A DNA stretch of 64,000 bases, taken from assembly GCA_000827325.1 (NCBI GenBank), contig KN832884.1, positions 470,953 through 534,952 of the forward strand, written 5' to 3'. Each line of letters starts with the position of its first letter. Position 1 is the stretch's first letter. Under the pieces are notes generated by a model. That model did not search any database. It had not been told where the DNA came from and was given only the letters and a program-made list of their open reading frames with translations. Below are positions 24,237 through 35,792 of the stretch, in pieces. Both the position numbers and the translations under genes were made by a program. Origin of the DNA: Oidiodendron maius Zn. Its lineage: Eukaryota; Ascomycota; Leotiomycetes; Myxotrichaceae.

Positions 24237-26201
24237 ATGCTTGTATATGCTAGACGTGCGGCGCCCAAGGCGCCCAAGAGGAGGTCCCGAGCTGGTAAGG
24301 GCAAATCTCTTCTCGCGGAGAACTTACTAACGCAAGCGGCAATGAAGGATGTGTAAATTGGTGAGTTGCCCACTCCGAATATGATTTTCCGTGCTAATTT
24401 GAGCACAGTAAGGAGAAGGTGCACTCCCCCTCCACTCTTGAGCTGCTCATTTCCCTAACCAGCGCGCAGAAGAAGAAATGCAACGAGAAGCGCCCGCAGT
24501 GTGATCGATGCCAGGAGAGAGGTCTGGAGTGTGGATACGAGCCAGTCAAGCCGCGCAAGCGAAGACGATCATCCTTTATTGGATCAACGTTGTCCCCCGA
24601 CGGAATCCCGACGATATACTATAATGACGGGTGGTCGGCGGACTTTGACAGGTCTCAGGATGATGAATACGAGGTCCAGAAGTGGGAGACTGATTCGGGA
24701 TACCAGTGTGATGCTTCGGATATTGTTGCCATCCCTTGGGAAGGACCGTTCGAAGATGAAGATGCAGAAGAGCTGGTAAGGATGGAGCCAGACTCGAGCA
24801 TCGTCAGATCGCAAAGCCAACACCCAGACCTTGCGATGATTGCGCCCTGTCCAATTCCCTCGCCACTGCAGGAGTTCGGCGCTCCTCTGTATATGGAATT
24901 TGCACAGAAGCGCAATCGCAGAGCCCTGGTTGATCACTTCTGCAATGTATTGTCGCATCTTATTGTGTTCAAAGAGGACACCGGAAATCCTTTTCGACAA
25001 CTGGTCCTCCCTCTGTCACATGCCAGTCCTCCCGTCATGAATGCTATATATGCGCTTTCGTCTGCGCACCTGGAATACCGGGGTGTTGAGAATGAGGAGA
25101 AATCTCTCTACTTTCATAACAATGCCCTGCAGGGATTGGCGATGCTGATTGACCAGAAGGACCAAGCCACGCAAGAAGAAGTCCTTGCCGCCATCATGCT
25201 GCTTGTATATTACGAAGTGGTGAGTACAGCCCCTCCCCCTAACCTGCTCATGCATACTGACTAAAGCAGCTTGTGCAACGAAGCAACTCCAATATTGTCT
25301 ATGGCCACCTGAAGGGGGCTGTTACTGTCATGCAGTCAATGCACCAAAAGTCTACGCCAACTAGTCTCTTTCTTGAAAGGGTCAGTGGTTTGATCTTCCT
25401 TCTCCGTCGCTTTACTTACTCATACAGGCTTTCCGATTCTACGATGTAATCGCGGCCCTCTCACTTGGTACCACGCCAAACGCAAACATCCAATCTACGC
25501 CGTACCCTTCCCCCATCCCACCACTTCCTTCATTTCGCAGCTCGGCCTTGAGCGCTGTAGATACCCTTCTCGGCCTATCCACGGACCTCTGGCCTATAAT
25601 CCACCGCCTATCGCACCTCCTCTCCGTTAAAATGTCCCTTGACGCGGCCTACGCCGGAGGAGAAACAACCAAAGCCACCGTCCTCCGCACCGAACTCGAG
25701 AATAGCTCGCAGGCTATCGAGCTCGCCCTCACAAACTGGAAACCCACCCTGGACGAATCTGCGATAGACAACGCGGCAGAAGAGACGCGCATCCAAAGCA
25801 TCCTCAACAACGCCGAAGCGTACCGCCACTCTGCCTTCGTCTACCTCTACCGCACCATTCACACCTCAGCACGAAACCACCCCATGGTGCAGAAGCACGC
25901 GCACCTCTCCCTCCTCGCCTGCTCCAACGTCGTCAACCTCGCATCGCAGTGCCACAACGGGCCCATGTCTGCGCTGCTCTGGCCGCTGTTCGTCGCTTCC
26001 TGCGAAGCCATGACCGAGGAAGACCGCACCCTCGCACTGGATGCGTTTGGCGGAACGGAAAGGCGGCAGGGCATGAACAACATCATGTGCGCGTGGGAAG
26101 TGGTTCAGGAGGTCTGGGCCCGGACAGAAATATCTGAGAATGGGGACGTCAATTGGAGGGATATCTGCGACGAGAGGGGTCTGAATATAGTGTTTGGCTG
26201 A
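24237..26201 (+). CDS. Zn2Cys6 transcription factor with microexon-split zinc cluster
   Basis: 571 residues. Exons: 24237-24294, 24348-24360 (13 nt), 24409-24418 (10 nt), 24470-25219, 25270-25380 and 25428-26201; introns are 53, 48, 51, 50 and 47 nt with good GT..AG ends. Only this splicing rebuilds the complete cluster C21-x2-C-x6-C-x6-C-x2-C-x6-C48, preceded by a basic RRAAPKAPKRRSRAG arm and followed by KPRKRRR. The remainder matches the fungal-specific Fungal_trans_2 type: LVDHFCNVLSHLIVFKEDTGNPFRQLVLPLS is followed by repeated helices through the C-terminus (split quoted only for identification). The gene is monocistronic, and its targets are unknown. Confidence in the microexons rests on phase and the Cys spacing, both exact. 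Confidence 0.9.
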
Positions 26202-26899
26202 TTTCTGATGTGTATATGGGAAATTTGGAGTGTAAAATCCCCGGGGGGTATGGACTGATGATCTGGAGTAAATGTAGGCGGTTTGTGGACGTGTTTAAGA
26301 GTGGCTTATTGGCGTAGTGAGGAGTATGCACGAGGGAGTATTTGCCAATTTCTGTTGATGTATAGCCAGATTAAATTATCGAGTGGTTGCAAATACCCGG
26401 GGTAAAGAACTCAGCCAGTATCGGAATTAACGGAATATTCTGTTTCTAGATCTATATGGCTATGGCGGGCAATGACAGGCTATGCGGGTTATTACCACCC
26501 AATCCGCCATGAACATTTGACCTCACGCAAGCCCATTTCCGTCTCTTGGATCTGAACAACGGCTCCCAACCTAGACCGAACCCGGAGCGTTAAGCGCGTC
26601 GCCGATGAGCCGACCTGAGCACTCGTGGGGCATGGATCCCTAATTGAGCTGGTTTGATGTCTCTGGTACTGCAAAAGCGTGCGCGCGGAACCAAATTATA
26701 CTGGCGCCGTTGGCCCTGCACTAAAACCTTAGGCGACGAATTTTTTCGCAGGAACCCGGCCACACAATTATCAAGTAATGATGAAATACCGGCCGACACC
26801 GCAATTTTTGTGGGGAACCAGAAACCATCCCAGGATTTCTTCCCTTGCCTCAACGTCTTCCCTCCGAAGCTCGTTTCGGAACAGTCATCATCGTCCACA
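26202..26899. other. Intergenic upstream of threonine synthase
   Basis: No supported gene. Open frames 26590-26898 (-) and 26654-26998 (+) overlap the threonine synthase start and are shadows. Confidence 0.5.
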
Positions 26900-29151
26900 A
26901 TGTCGGAAGACTCAATGAGCCAGACTCATACCCCGTCACAAACATACCTCTCGACAAGAGGTGGTGACTACAGTGTGCGCCAGCTTCACGTGCGGTAGAC
27001 CTCGGCAGCGGGCTAATATCTCTCTCAGCTTTCCTTTGAAACCGTCGTCTTGAAGGGACTGGCTGCAGATGGCGGTCTCTTCTTACCTGAAGAGATTCCC
27101 GAAGTGAAGGATTGGGTACGTGTTCGCCATATTAAAATATCAATTGTGCAGCACAATTGTATATCTGATGAGCGAGCTGACGGGCGTACCCTAGCGGAGC
27201 TGGAAAGACTTATCCTACTCCGACCTGGCTTTCCGGATTCTCAGCTTGTATATATCGCCCCATGAGATCCCGAGGGATGATTTGAAAGCCATTATTGATC
27301 GAAGTTACTCGACCTTCCGTGCGGATGAGATCGCACCGCTGCGGCACCTGCATGACAATCTGTTTCTGCTTGAACTATTCCATGGCCCAAGTTATTCCTT
27401 CAAGGATTGTACGTTACGATGAGTCAACCTTGCATTATTCTGCTAACAGAGTGTCAGGCGCCTTGCAATTCTTAGGCAATCTCTTTGAATACTTTCTAGT
27501 CCGGAAAAACAAATCCAAAGAGGGCAAAGGTCAGCTCCCCGGATATTTTGAATCCGCGCCGGTGACTTTGGCGAGCTCAAGGTGCAGGGAACCATGAGAA
27601 CTGACAAGCAACTAGACAGACACCATCTAACAGTTGTTGGCGCGACGAGCGGTGATGTAATTTCAAATCTTACAAGTAGTGCTGTAGAAAAGATACTAAC
27701 ATATCTCTAGACTGGGTCAGCAGCGATTTATGGCCTCAGGGGCAAGAAGGATGTATCAGTGTTCATCCTGCATCCGAAAGGTCGTATTAGTCCTATTCAA
27801 GAGGCACAGATGACCACTGTCATGGACCAAAACGTCCATAATATGGCCGTAGAGGGAACATTTGACGACTGCCAAGTAGGCATTGAGCATGACAACATAA
27901 GGTATAAACTAACACCATAACTAGGATATCGTTAAGGCTTTATTTGGCGACCCTGATACAAACGATACGTTGAAGCTAGGAGCCGTAAATTCTATTAATT
28001 GGTCACGAATACTTGCTCAGATCGTTTACTACTTCTATTCATACTTTTCCCTTGCTAGAACGTCCTCATCGTTCAAGGTCGGAGATAGCGTCAGATTCGT
28101 GACTCCCACTGGAAATTTCGGAAATATCCTTGCAGGCTATCTAGCTACAAAAATGGGCCTGCCGGTGGATAAATTACTCGGTAGGTTCATTCTACCACTT
28201 TGATGCTACGTTGGTTAACATTTGATCCTTCCTTCCAGTTGCCACAAATGAGTAAGTGACATGATGAAATATTCCCTCGATGCTTTAGAGGGGCATACAC
28301 TGCGTTCTCGAAACACATGTCTGGAATATGCCTTGGTCTTGATTTCACTTCTGCTGATGGCAACTACTGACGCTCTATGTTGTAGAAACGATATCCTGTA
28401 CCGGTTTTGGCAGAGCGGCCGATATGAGAAGCATCCAACTCATGGCGAAGAGGCACAAGGTGGTCTGAAATCCGATGGTGCGCAAGCCCACCGAGACGGA
28501 TGCAAGGAGACTCTGAGTCCAGCCATGGACATACTTGTGTCTAGCAATTTCGAGAGACTTATGTGGTTTCTTGCAAAAGGTGCGCATTTTGCACCGCTAT
28601 TGGTGTCGCGTCTCCTCTACTAACTGGTGATAGACTTTGCCTCAACAACTGGGTTGAACGATCAGTTTAACAAGAAGCAGGCTGGGCAAGAAGTCCTGGC
28701 CTGGTTCAAATCACTAAAATCCACTGGTGGCTTCGGGCCTGTGCACCAGGATATCTTAGAAGCTGGTCGTCTTAGTTTTGAGAGTGAACGCGTGAGCGAT
28801 CCGGAGACTCTCGAGGCCATCAAATCTTGTTACGAACGGACCGAATACGTCCTAGATCCCCATTCTGCAATCGGCGTGGCTGCTGCCGAGAGATCTATCA
28901 GTCGTACTAACCCAGGCGTACCTCACATCTCGCTCTCAACTGCACACCCCGCCAAGTTCTCAGGAGCCGTCAAGTTGGCTTTGAAGGATAGTTCTAGTTT
29001 TAATTTCGAAGAGCAGGTGCTTCCCGCTGAGTTCGTTGCTCTCGCACAGGGGGAAAGGCGTGTTACATCAGTGGAGAATTCCTGGGAAAAAGTGAGAGAG
29101 ATTGTCAAGAAACAGGTTGACGAAGATTTGAAGGTCGAAGAAACTGGTTAG
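26900..29151 (+). CDS. THR4: Threonine synthase
   Basis: PLP enzyme converting O-phosphohomoserine to threonine, the last step of threonine synthesis; cytosolic. Ten exons: 26900-26974, 27029-27115, 27195-27408, 27458-27529, 27616-27656, 27711-27875, 27925-28180, 28239-28251, 28386-28579, 28634-29151. They give 544 residues, the usual fungal length, with no break. The N-terminus has YLSTRGGDYS then LSFETVVLKGLAADGGLF. The PLP lysine is in HGPSYSFKDCALQFLGN, followed by GATSGDTGSAA, SINWSRILAQ, TPTGNFGNI and the C-terminal WEKVREIVKKQV. Nine introns (49-134 nt) is many, and exon 8 is only 13 nt. I cannot tell whether it is the sole copy. Neighbours show no operon-like link. Confidence 0.93.
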
Positions 29152-29477
29152 CGATTTTCCACTTCAATCTGTTGAGTGGCTAATTTTTAGACACCCGGTA
29201 AGGGCTATCATCGGAGGTGGGAGCGCGGGATTGATGTGGTTGGAATTAAAAAGGAGAGATGGTAAAACAGGTTGACTAGACTACCACAACAAAACGGACA
29301 CTAGGCTTTCTTTACTTCTTCAACCAAAGGAAAACTCGCTTTCTCTCGATCCTTTATATTCTGCTGTGGTAGCGTACACTACTTGGAGATTGATATAATA
29401 AAACAATCTTAGCAAGCTTTCCGTAAGACCCCTCTCCCTAAGGCCTGACTGGCATGTGGAGACAAGATTTACAGATA

Positions 29478-29501
29478 CAGTAAACTCTGCGTAGTCCGGA
29501 A
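29478..29501 (+). repeat. MITE left terminal inverted repeat
   Basis: 24 bp, pairs with 29807-29830 at 21 of 24 positions. Confidence 0.75.
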
Positions 29502-29806
29502 CTGGTTATTCTGGAACTCCCTTTTATACAACCTCTAAAACCCCGATTTTTTGTATGGCTATCCGGAATCTCTTTTTTTACTGTAATACGAAATATTTCC
29601 TGGTTTTTCCGGATTAAAGAGAGTCTTTCACATATAATTATACCCTTTTTACAGGCAGCCACTTGTATTTTGACAATACATGTTTACGAGGTAGCTAGCT
29701 AAGGAATAGACTTAGCTATACCAATCCAAGGGAATAATTAGCTTGGTCGTACTCTTGATCATATAGAGCTCTCTTTTATCCGGAATCGATCATTTTGACC
29801 AAATAA

Positions 29807-29830
29807 TTCCGGATTATCCAGAGTTTACTG
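29807..29830 (-). repeat. MITE right terminal inverted repeat
   Basis: Reverse complement of the left end apart from three mismatches. Confidence 0.75.
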
Positions 29831-30410
29831 GTAGGTCACCTGACTTAATTAGTCAGTTCCATTTCGGCTGAACGGCTATTGGCACCATTCTCACCAGCAC
29901 GACCTAAAGCAAGCCGACAATCATAGAATATAAAAGTATCAGCCTGCCTCGCGTACTCCGGTGCCGTATCGAGCTCATCGTTAGTCTCAGCGACTTGAGA
30001 TATTCATATAATATGGTAACAATATTTGTTGATAGCTATCCCAGCCTCAAAACTCCAGCATTGCTGGCCTCGTAGATCTCTAGGAGCACAAGCAGTGCCA
30101 GCTGTCCTCCGAATTTACATCTCCTACACTACTGACGGAAGCCACCGTGACCCACCAAGTACCTGTATCCATTCCATGTACCAAGTCTCTACCATCTTCG
30201 AGGAAACTTAGGTCCATCCTACGGCAGTCGCGGTCAACTACTTCATTAGTGTAAACGAACGGAAAGGTCTTGTTGAGCAAACTATCCGGGAATGATTAAA
30301 CTTCCAAAGTCCCGGGGTCTCAGAAGAACGCGGTCTAGCAAGTACACTTGCCGGTAAGACGGAAGATATTCTGCAAAAGCTTCGACCTTGCATCTTCGAG
30401 CTCCATTTCA

Positions 30411-32390
30411 ATGGACGGGTTCATTCAGGCGGAGAGGGGAAGATCTATCTTAGGCCAAATTTCTAGCGAAAAAGTCATCACAACATCAATTATTGATTCA
30501 GTTTTCCGGCCAGTCTCACTCATCGAGGCCCTGCAACCAAGTCGGGACTACCGAGAATTAGACAAGGAGCGCAAAGAAATTCGCATACTTGAATTGTTTC
30601 CGAAGGAGTTCAGGGAGCAGACAAGAAGAGAGTGCGTTAGCTGCTACACTCGGACTATCTCAATCGAACCGAGTTCAGGCTCCTTTACGCCTTACACGGC
30701 GCTATCATACGCCTGGGGAAATCCAGAAAAGACAGTTCCTATATATCTGGATAACAAGCTCGTCCAGGTAACGCAGAACCTATCCGTGGCTCTCCAACAG
30801 TTTGAGCAGAATGATTTGGCACTCAGGATATGGGTAGATGCTGTATGCATTAACCAAAATGATGAAAAAGAAAAGAGTCATCAAGTTGGAATAATGTCCG
30901 AAATATTTAAAAGAGCTTCGGAAGTTCTTGTCTGGCTAGGACCGAGCGAAATCGGCTCTAAAGAGGCTCTTGAGGTCTTGAAGCAAATTGGGGATCAGGC
31001 ACTACAGCTACGTGGACATAAACAGAATAGCAGTGAACATACTAACACCGCTCTCGACAAGAAAATTGTTGACAGAGACGTATTTCATGCACTTCGGATT
31101 AGGTGGTTTCCTGACGGTGTACCGAATTTTGATCTTGAGTCGACGCAGAGAATATTACAGCGACCTTGGTTTCGTCGAGTTTGGATTTTGCAAGAGGCTG
31201 CACTCAACGAAAATGCCAATTTCTACTGTGGAAGTCATTCGATTTCGAAGCATGTTTTTCAAGCTGGAGCTCGTATGATCATTGCTTTGACAAACGAGAT
31301 TTTTACACACGGCCGAGCTATCTCCAACGATCTTCCAGTTTGGCAAACCCTAGCAGGGACGAATTTTATATCCCGTCGCACACTGCATTTTGTGGTGAAG
31401 GCGGATAAAAAGTTTTCTCTCGAAACTCTCCTACTAGGGATTACGATGAATCTAGGCGAATGGCCCTATGAATCTACTGATCCTCGAGATCGAGTCTTTG
31501 CGATCTTAGGTCTCGCATCAGACTCTACGGCACTCAATGTTCACTCTGATTATAAGAAAACATGTAAAGAGGTTTACCTAGAGGTGGCAGAAGCAATCTT
31601 ATCCAAGTCAAGCACTCTCGATATCTTATATGCGATCTCCGGGCCTAAAAACGTAAAAGCTATACCGTCTTGGGTCACAGATTGGTCCGTTCCAATCCCA
31701 TCCACTTTCGGACCCCGCTATCACCTTGGGAGATTTTGTGCGTCAGGTCTTGGATCTCTTGCATTTCCTGCATTCAAATCGGACGGGTTTGGAAATAGAC
31801 TTCTTGTTCTATCTGGTCACAAATTCGATACGGTTGATACTATCATGCAGTGGAAATGGGATTCACGTTGGGACGTGCGCTTTGAACATGATAGCCCTGC
31901 CTTTGCATTCATCCAGGCTCTTCAAATTTTCGGGCAGAGACAGACAACAGCGTACTCTTCAGAAGCGGCTAGGTATGAAGCACTATGGAAGACACCAATC
32001 GCTGATTGCGATGCTGTATTTAGTGTGGTGCAGAATATCCGTCCTGCTGCGTCTGCCCTCATGAAAGAGTCTTTCGAAGCATTCTTAGGAACAACTCAGG
32101 GAGATTCGAAATGGAGGAAGGCGGCCAGCAAGCCTTATATCCACGTTATGCAACTTGAGTCAGCCCGTAGACGCGTTTTTCTTTCCTCGCGAGGATACTA
32201 CGGACTAGGACAAGAAACACTGCGTGTTGGGGATACTATATGCCTACTTTTTGGTGGAGACAGTCCATTTATTATCAGAGACGCCGACCCTGGCTACTAT
32301 GAGTTAATCGGAGAAGCTTATGTCCACGGAATAATGCAAGGAGAGTACCTGAATACTAAACCTCCTGTTGAGCAGTTCACATTCTGTTAG
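30411..32390 (+). CDS. HET-domain protein (heterokaryon incompatibility type)
   Basis: 659 residues, single exon. The HET domain spans roughly residues 90-270, with its three usual blocks: YTALSYAWGNPEKTVPIYLD, LRIWVDAVCINQNDEKEKSHQ and IFKRASEVLVWLGPS, then RPWFRRVWILQEAAL. The C-terminal half, with STDPRDRVFAILGLASD and GDTICLLFGGDSPFIIRD, is the standard partner region of the large HET/Het-6 group in ascomycetes. Known members trigger cell death on non-self fusion; most paralogs are untested. The start was set at the ATG at 30411, since upstream in-frame sequence has no ATG. No NACHT, WD or ankyrin module is attached. The frame is intact. Confidence 0.92.
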   Translation: MDGFIQAERGRSILGQISSEKVITTSIIDSVFRPVSLIEALQPSRDYRELDKERKEIRILELFPKEFREQTRRECVSCYTRTISIEPSSGSFTPYTALSYAWGNPEKTVPIYLDNKLVQVTQNLSVALQQFEQNDLALRIWVDAVCINQNDEKEKSHQVGIMSEIFKRASEVLVWLGPSEIGSKEALEVLKQIGDQALQLRGHKQNSSEHTNTALDKKIVDRDVFHALRIRWFPDGVPNFDLESTQRILQRPWFRRVWILQEAALNENANFYCGSHSISKHVFQAGARMIIALTNEIFTHGRAISNDLPVWQTLAGTNFISRRTLHFVVKADKKFSLETLLLGITMNLGEWPYESTDPRDRVFAILGLASDSTALNVHSDYKKTCKEVYLEVAEAILSKSSTLDILYAISGPKNVKAIPSWVTDWSVPIPSTFGPRYHLGRFCASGLGSLAFPAFKSDGFGNRLLVLSGHKFDTVDTIMQWKWDSRWDVRFEHDSPAFAFIQALQIFGQRQTTAYSSEAARYEALWKTPIADCDAVFSVVQNIRPAASALMKESFEAFLGTTQGDSKWRKAASKPYIHVMQLESARRRVFLSSRGYYGLGQETLRVGDTICLLFGGDSPFIIRDADPGYYELIGEAYVHGIMQGEYLNTKPPVEQFTFC

Positions 32391-32833
32391 TCAGAGGTAA
32401 ACCGCTCTCGCCAAAGCGTGGCGCCCTGGCTTTGATTGAGCGTAGCGAGAAATTGGCCTAGTAAAGCACAAGTTGAATATAACATCGGGTTCCTAGATGG
32501 AAGGAGGCAGATTCGTATTGCACTACAGAGTAATATTCGAAATTGGCTTCACACTAAGCACAGTCATTTTATTTTTGACTCACATTCATCACGGCTACCT
32601 GAATTTTGCCCGGCATTAACCAATGACCGCCGTAATGTTATCGTCGGGCCGCCATGTTCGGATTTTACTACTTCCCGAGTACGATAGAAGATAAGCCGCG
32701 CCACTCTGTCTTCCCGTCAAGGCGTCAGGATATAAAATGCTACGGCAGAGCCCGCTGCCCATGATCGTGTCGCGGAGGGGTGTCAGAACTACAGAGGAAG
32801 AGGTGTTTCAAGACTATTTGATTGTCCCCACCA
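32391..32833. other. Intergenic, promoter of monooxygenase
   Basis: Nothing recognised beyond presumed 3' and 5' regulatory DNA. Confidence 0.5.
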
Positions 32834-34084
32834 ATGTCGAACCTCAACATCCTCATCTCTGGTTCTGGCATTGCGGGTAGTGTCTTCGCATTCTGGCTGC
32901 TCCGTGCCTATCCCAACGTCAACATCACTATAGTTGAGCGCGACCCTTCCCTCCGCTTAACAGGTGCCAGCGTCGATATACGCAGCTCAGCGGTGGACAT
33001 CATTAAATGGATGGGTACAGAAAAGGAGATCCGCAAGCAAACCACAAAAGAAGAGGGCATACAATTTATAGACGCAAATAGCAAACCTATAGCAACAATT
33101 AAAGCGACTGGCAGATCAGACATTCAGAGCATCACATCCGAGTTCGAGATCTTTCGCGGGGTACTAGCGAAGATCTTTATCGATCTAGTCATAAAGCGCG
33201 TGAAGCTCATCTTTGACGAGTCTATCGACCACTTTGAGCAGCGCGACGACGGAGTCGTCGTCACGTTCGCAAAGAGCAAAGAAGTGAAGGTGTATGATCT
33301 TCTTGTAGCTGCAGATGGCCTTGGCTCGAAGGTTCGCGGTATGATGCTAAACAGCAAACCGCAGGAGCAACTCTACGATGAGGGCGTTCACGTAGCATAT
33401 TTCACCATCAAGAGCGACCTGTTGCAAAGCAGCCGCATGGCAAAATGGTACAACTCGACGGGCGGGCGCGTTATCTTCCTCCGCCCCGATCCTGATCCTG
33501 CTGGTCGTACGAGATGCATGCTCATGAATGTGACCACGAATGGAGATATTGAGACGAAGGAGAGACTCAATAAAGCTATTCGCGAAGGCAATGAGAGCTA
33601 CATGAAGCTGATGGAAGAGATGTTCCGCGACGTAGGCTGGGTGGCACCAGAAGTGCTGCAAGGCATGCGCCAAAGCGATGACTTCTACTGCTCTCTATTC
33701 GGGCAGATTCGATCACCCAAAATACAAGATGGCCGCGTGGTACTACTTGGTGATGCTGCCTACGCGACACCCGGTTTTGGCACTAGTCTAGCAATCATTG
33801 GCGGCTACGTCCTTGCTGGAGAGCTATTAAGTCATGGCGAGGTCAAAACGGCCCTGGAGCGGTATGAAGAGATCATGCTACCGTTTGCAAAGAATTCACA
33901 GGGCGGGAATACTGCGATGCTGCTACTTAATCCGCAGACGCAGTGGGGCATTAGAATCCGGAATGGAATTTTAGGTATGGTGACATGGACGAAGCTGGAT
34001 AGGCTGGTGATGACTGCAGCCTCTGCGCTAGGCTTCACAGAGAAGAAAGTCTCTATGCCTGATTATCAATGGCCGGCTGAGTGA
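32834..34084 (+). CDS. FAD-dependent monooxygenase
   Basis: 416-residue flavoprotein of the aromatic-hydroxylase/TetX-like group, single exon. The N-terminal Rossmann fold has GSGIAGS with the closing acidic residue in TIVERDPS. The middle DG motif reads VAADGLGSKVR, and the ribityl-binding GD motif is GDAAYATPGFGTSLAI. Such enzymes use NAD(P)H and O2 to hydroxylate or epoxidise small molecules and are frequent in secondary-metabolite and detoxification loci. It has no transmembrane anchor; the C-terminal hydrophobic pieces are short. It is followed by a cupin protein and a DUF1203 protein on the opposite strand, which hints at a small metabolic locus, though no core synthase is present. The ATG at 32834 was chosen as the first in frame. 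Substrate unknown. Confidence 0.9.
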   Translation: MSNLNILISGSGIAGSVFAFWLLRAYPNVNITIVERDPSLRLTGASVDIRSSAVDIIKWMGTEKEIRKQTTKEEGIQFIDANSKPIATIKATGRSDIQSITSEFEIFRGVLAKIFIDLVIKRVKLIFDESIDHFEQRDDGVVVTFAKSKEVKVYDLLVAADGLGSKVRGMMLNSKPQEQLYDEGVHVAYFTIKSDLLQSSRMAKWYNSTGGRVIFLRPDPDPAGRTRCMLMNVTTNGDIETKERLNKAIREGNESYMKLMEEMFRDVGWVAPEVLQGMRQSDDFYCSLFGQIRSPKIQDGRVVLLGDAAYATPGFGTSLAIIGGYVLAGELLSHGEVKTALERYEEIMLPFAKNSQGGNTAMLLLNPQTQWGIRIRNGILGMVTWTKLDRLVMTAASALGFTEKKVSMPDYQWPAE

Positions 34085-35100
34085 AGATAATATCCCTACT
34101 TACTCAGAACCCAATATACGTTTCTCCCCTCTAATAACTGGAATATGTAGCCGTTAGAATTGGGCCTGTGGTCAACAAGGTGTTCAGGCCTGAACCAGAT
34201 TTTGAGAACTGCTATACAAAGAATTATGAACTAGTATTGGAAATCATGGATCAGAAGTTCTATGATTAATGCCTAGGCAAACTTTGGTCTACCAACTAAT
34301 TCTAGACTCAACAACTTGAGCTGAGTCATGAGCATCATTGCTTCCTGCAGCTAGCTAATGAGAGGAGAATGCGGATACTCTAGAGCACCTAGTCATGCTG
34401 CGGACTGCAAGAAATACCATGTAGCATACAGTGAAGGATATTCGGACATTCGGGTCCACGTGGATATTCAGCATATCCGTAACGGGCTGTAACGGAGCGA
34501 GCAAGAAGCGCACAGTATAAATAGAGTAGTTATATGCAACCTAGGATCTTAGACAATACAACGATTCCCACTAATTACCCGTATTTATCCTCACCGCAAT
34601 GAACCCACCAATCATGCAACCACTAACACATACTGTTCAGAGTGTCAAGCACATAAGCTCGTGCGAAAGTCAGTCGCGGGAATCCCTCAGCAGTAGTTTA
34701 GGGCCCATATTCTCGAGTTGAACAGTTAATTTCAATCTACGTTTACCATTTCCATATCCCATGAGCGAAATTGAAGGAATACCAGTTAATAGTTGGGATT
34801 GTCTTGTAGCTACAATGCCTCAAAGCCTGATTGCTCTCGGTATTAGGATGCTTTTTTCTGGTGTTGTTGGCTTTTGGTGATTTCAACACGCGAGTCAAGT
34901 ACCGCTCTGGCAAAAGCCCTTGCCTTTTATTGGAGCTGAAAGCCTTTTTTTTAATTCGTATACAATCATGTATTGTAATACTAGTTGTTTGTCAGATTTG
35001 ATGCTAGTATTATTTGTTGTCCTCGCAATTTTCCGAGTAGCCTTCAAGACTAAAATATATGACCACGTTAAAATCACAAAAACTCCTCTGTACTCATGCC
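34085..35100. other. Intergenic between convergent genes
   Basis: 1-kb AT-rich spacer between 3' ends of the monooxygenase (+) and cupin gene (-). Nothing recognised. Confidence 0.5.
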
Positions 35101-35792
35101 CTACTCCTTCTCCTTCTCCGGGATAATAACTTCATTTACCTTCGCGCCCTCGATGCCCAAACATACAGCTCCAAACCTTGCAATTTCTGTCTTGTTCAGG
35201 TTCTTCCAAGCATGCATGGACGCTCGTTGGATGCACACATCCCCTTTCTTCATAATCCGTTTCTCGCCGCTGTCGAGACTCAACTCGAATTCGCCGTCAA
35301 TTATGAAGACATAGTCAAGTGTATTGGTGCGGTGCATGAATCCGTCTTCATTGTTCGGATTAGGGGCGTACTGGTGTGGGATTAGTTGATACGGTATATT
35401 TGCACAGTAGGCCGAGGTGGAAGAGCAGGCAGGATATTGTAAATTGGGAAGAGTGATTTAATAACATCTTGTATCTAGCAATTTCATTCGAAAGTGATAA
35501 GGGTACAATGGCTTACAGTAACAACACAAGCTGCGCTGGCTCCCTCAACCGGAAATAAGATATGTGGGGGTATTGCGGAGACTTGTTGGTGTTCCTTGTA
35601 ATCGGCCCTATCTGTCAGGACAGGGCCAGTGGCTGAACCAAGAGCAGAGTATATGTAATCGATGCGATAATTTGGACGTTTGCCGTAGATTGGAGGTGGG
35701 TTAGGAGCATCGAGGTAAGTGGATTTACTTGTTGAGTCGTTGGTAGTGATGTAGTGAGAGATTTCGGGTAACAAAGGGGCTGCTATGGCTGT
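35101..35792 (-). CDS. Cupin-domain protein (first exon unresolved)
   Basis: Exons 35792-35517 and 35370-35101 are joined across a 146-nt intron (GTAAGC; branch AACTAAT; acceptor CACCAG), giving ACVVTYAPNPNNEDGFMHRTN. They encode 181 residues to the stop. The cupin barrel is clear: MHRTNTLDYVFIIDGEFEL, a Gly-Asp turn in KKGDVCIQRASMHAWKN. His and Glu at these places could bind a metal. The sequence from TAIAAPLLPEISHYITT resembles the usual N-terminus of fungal cupins, but no ATG exists in frame; the exon begins at a CAATAG acceptor, so a very short upstream exon carrying ATG is expected. ATGs at 35938 or 36185 are candidates. Likely cytosolic; may act on a small metabolite. Confidence 0.78.

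Larger units (their letters stand above)
29478..29830. mobile_element. Pogo/Fot1-like MITE, 353 bp
   Basis: The ends are imperfect 24-bp inverted repeats starting CAGTAAACTCTG, matching at 21 of 24 positions. Subterminal TCCGGA-type words recur inside (ATCCGGAAT, TTCCGGATT). There is no coding capacity. The left end is directly preceded by TA; on the right, TA comes one base after the end, consistent with a slightly eroded TA target duplication of Tc1/mariner-pogo elements. The terminal motif and AT-rich interior fit non-autonomous relatives of fungal Fot1/pogo transposons. It lies in intergenic DNA, 326 bp past the threonine synthase stop. Family assignment is from terminal sequence style only. 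Confidence 0.72.
29152..30410. other. Intergenic with one MITE
   Basis: Holds the MITE at 29478-29830. The remainder is AT-rich spacer with no gene seen. Confidence 0.5.
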
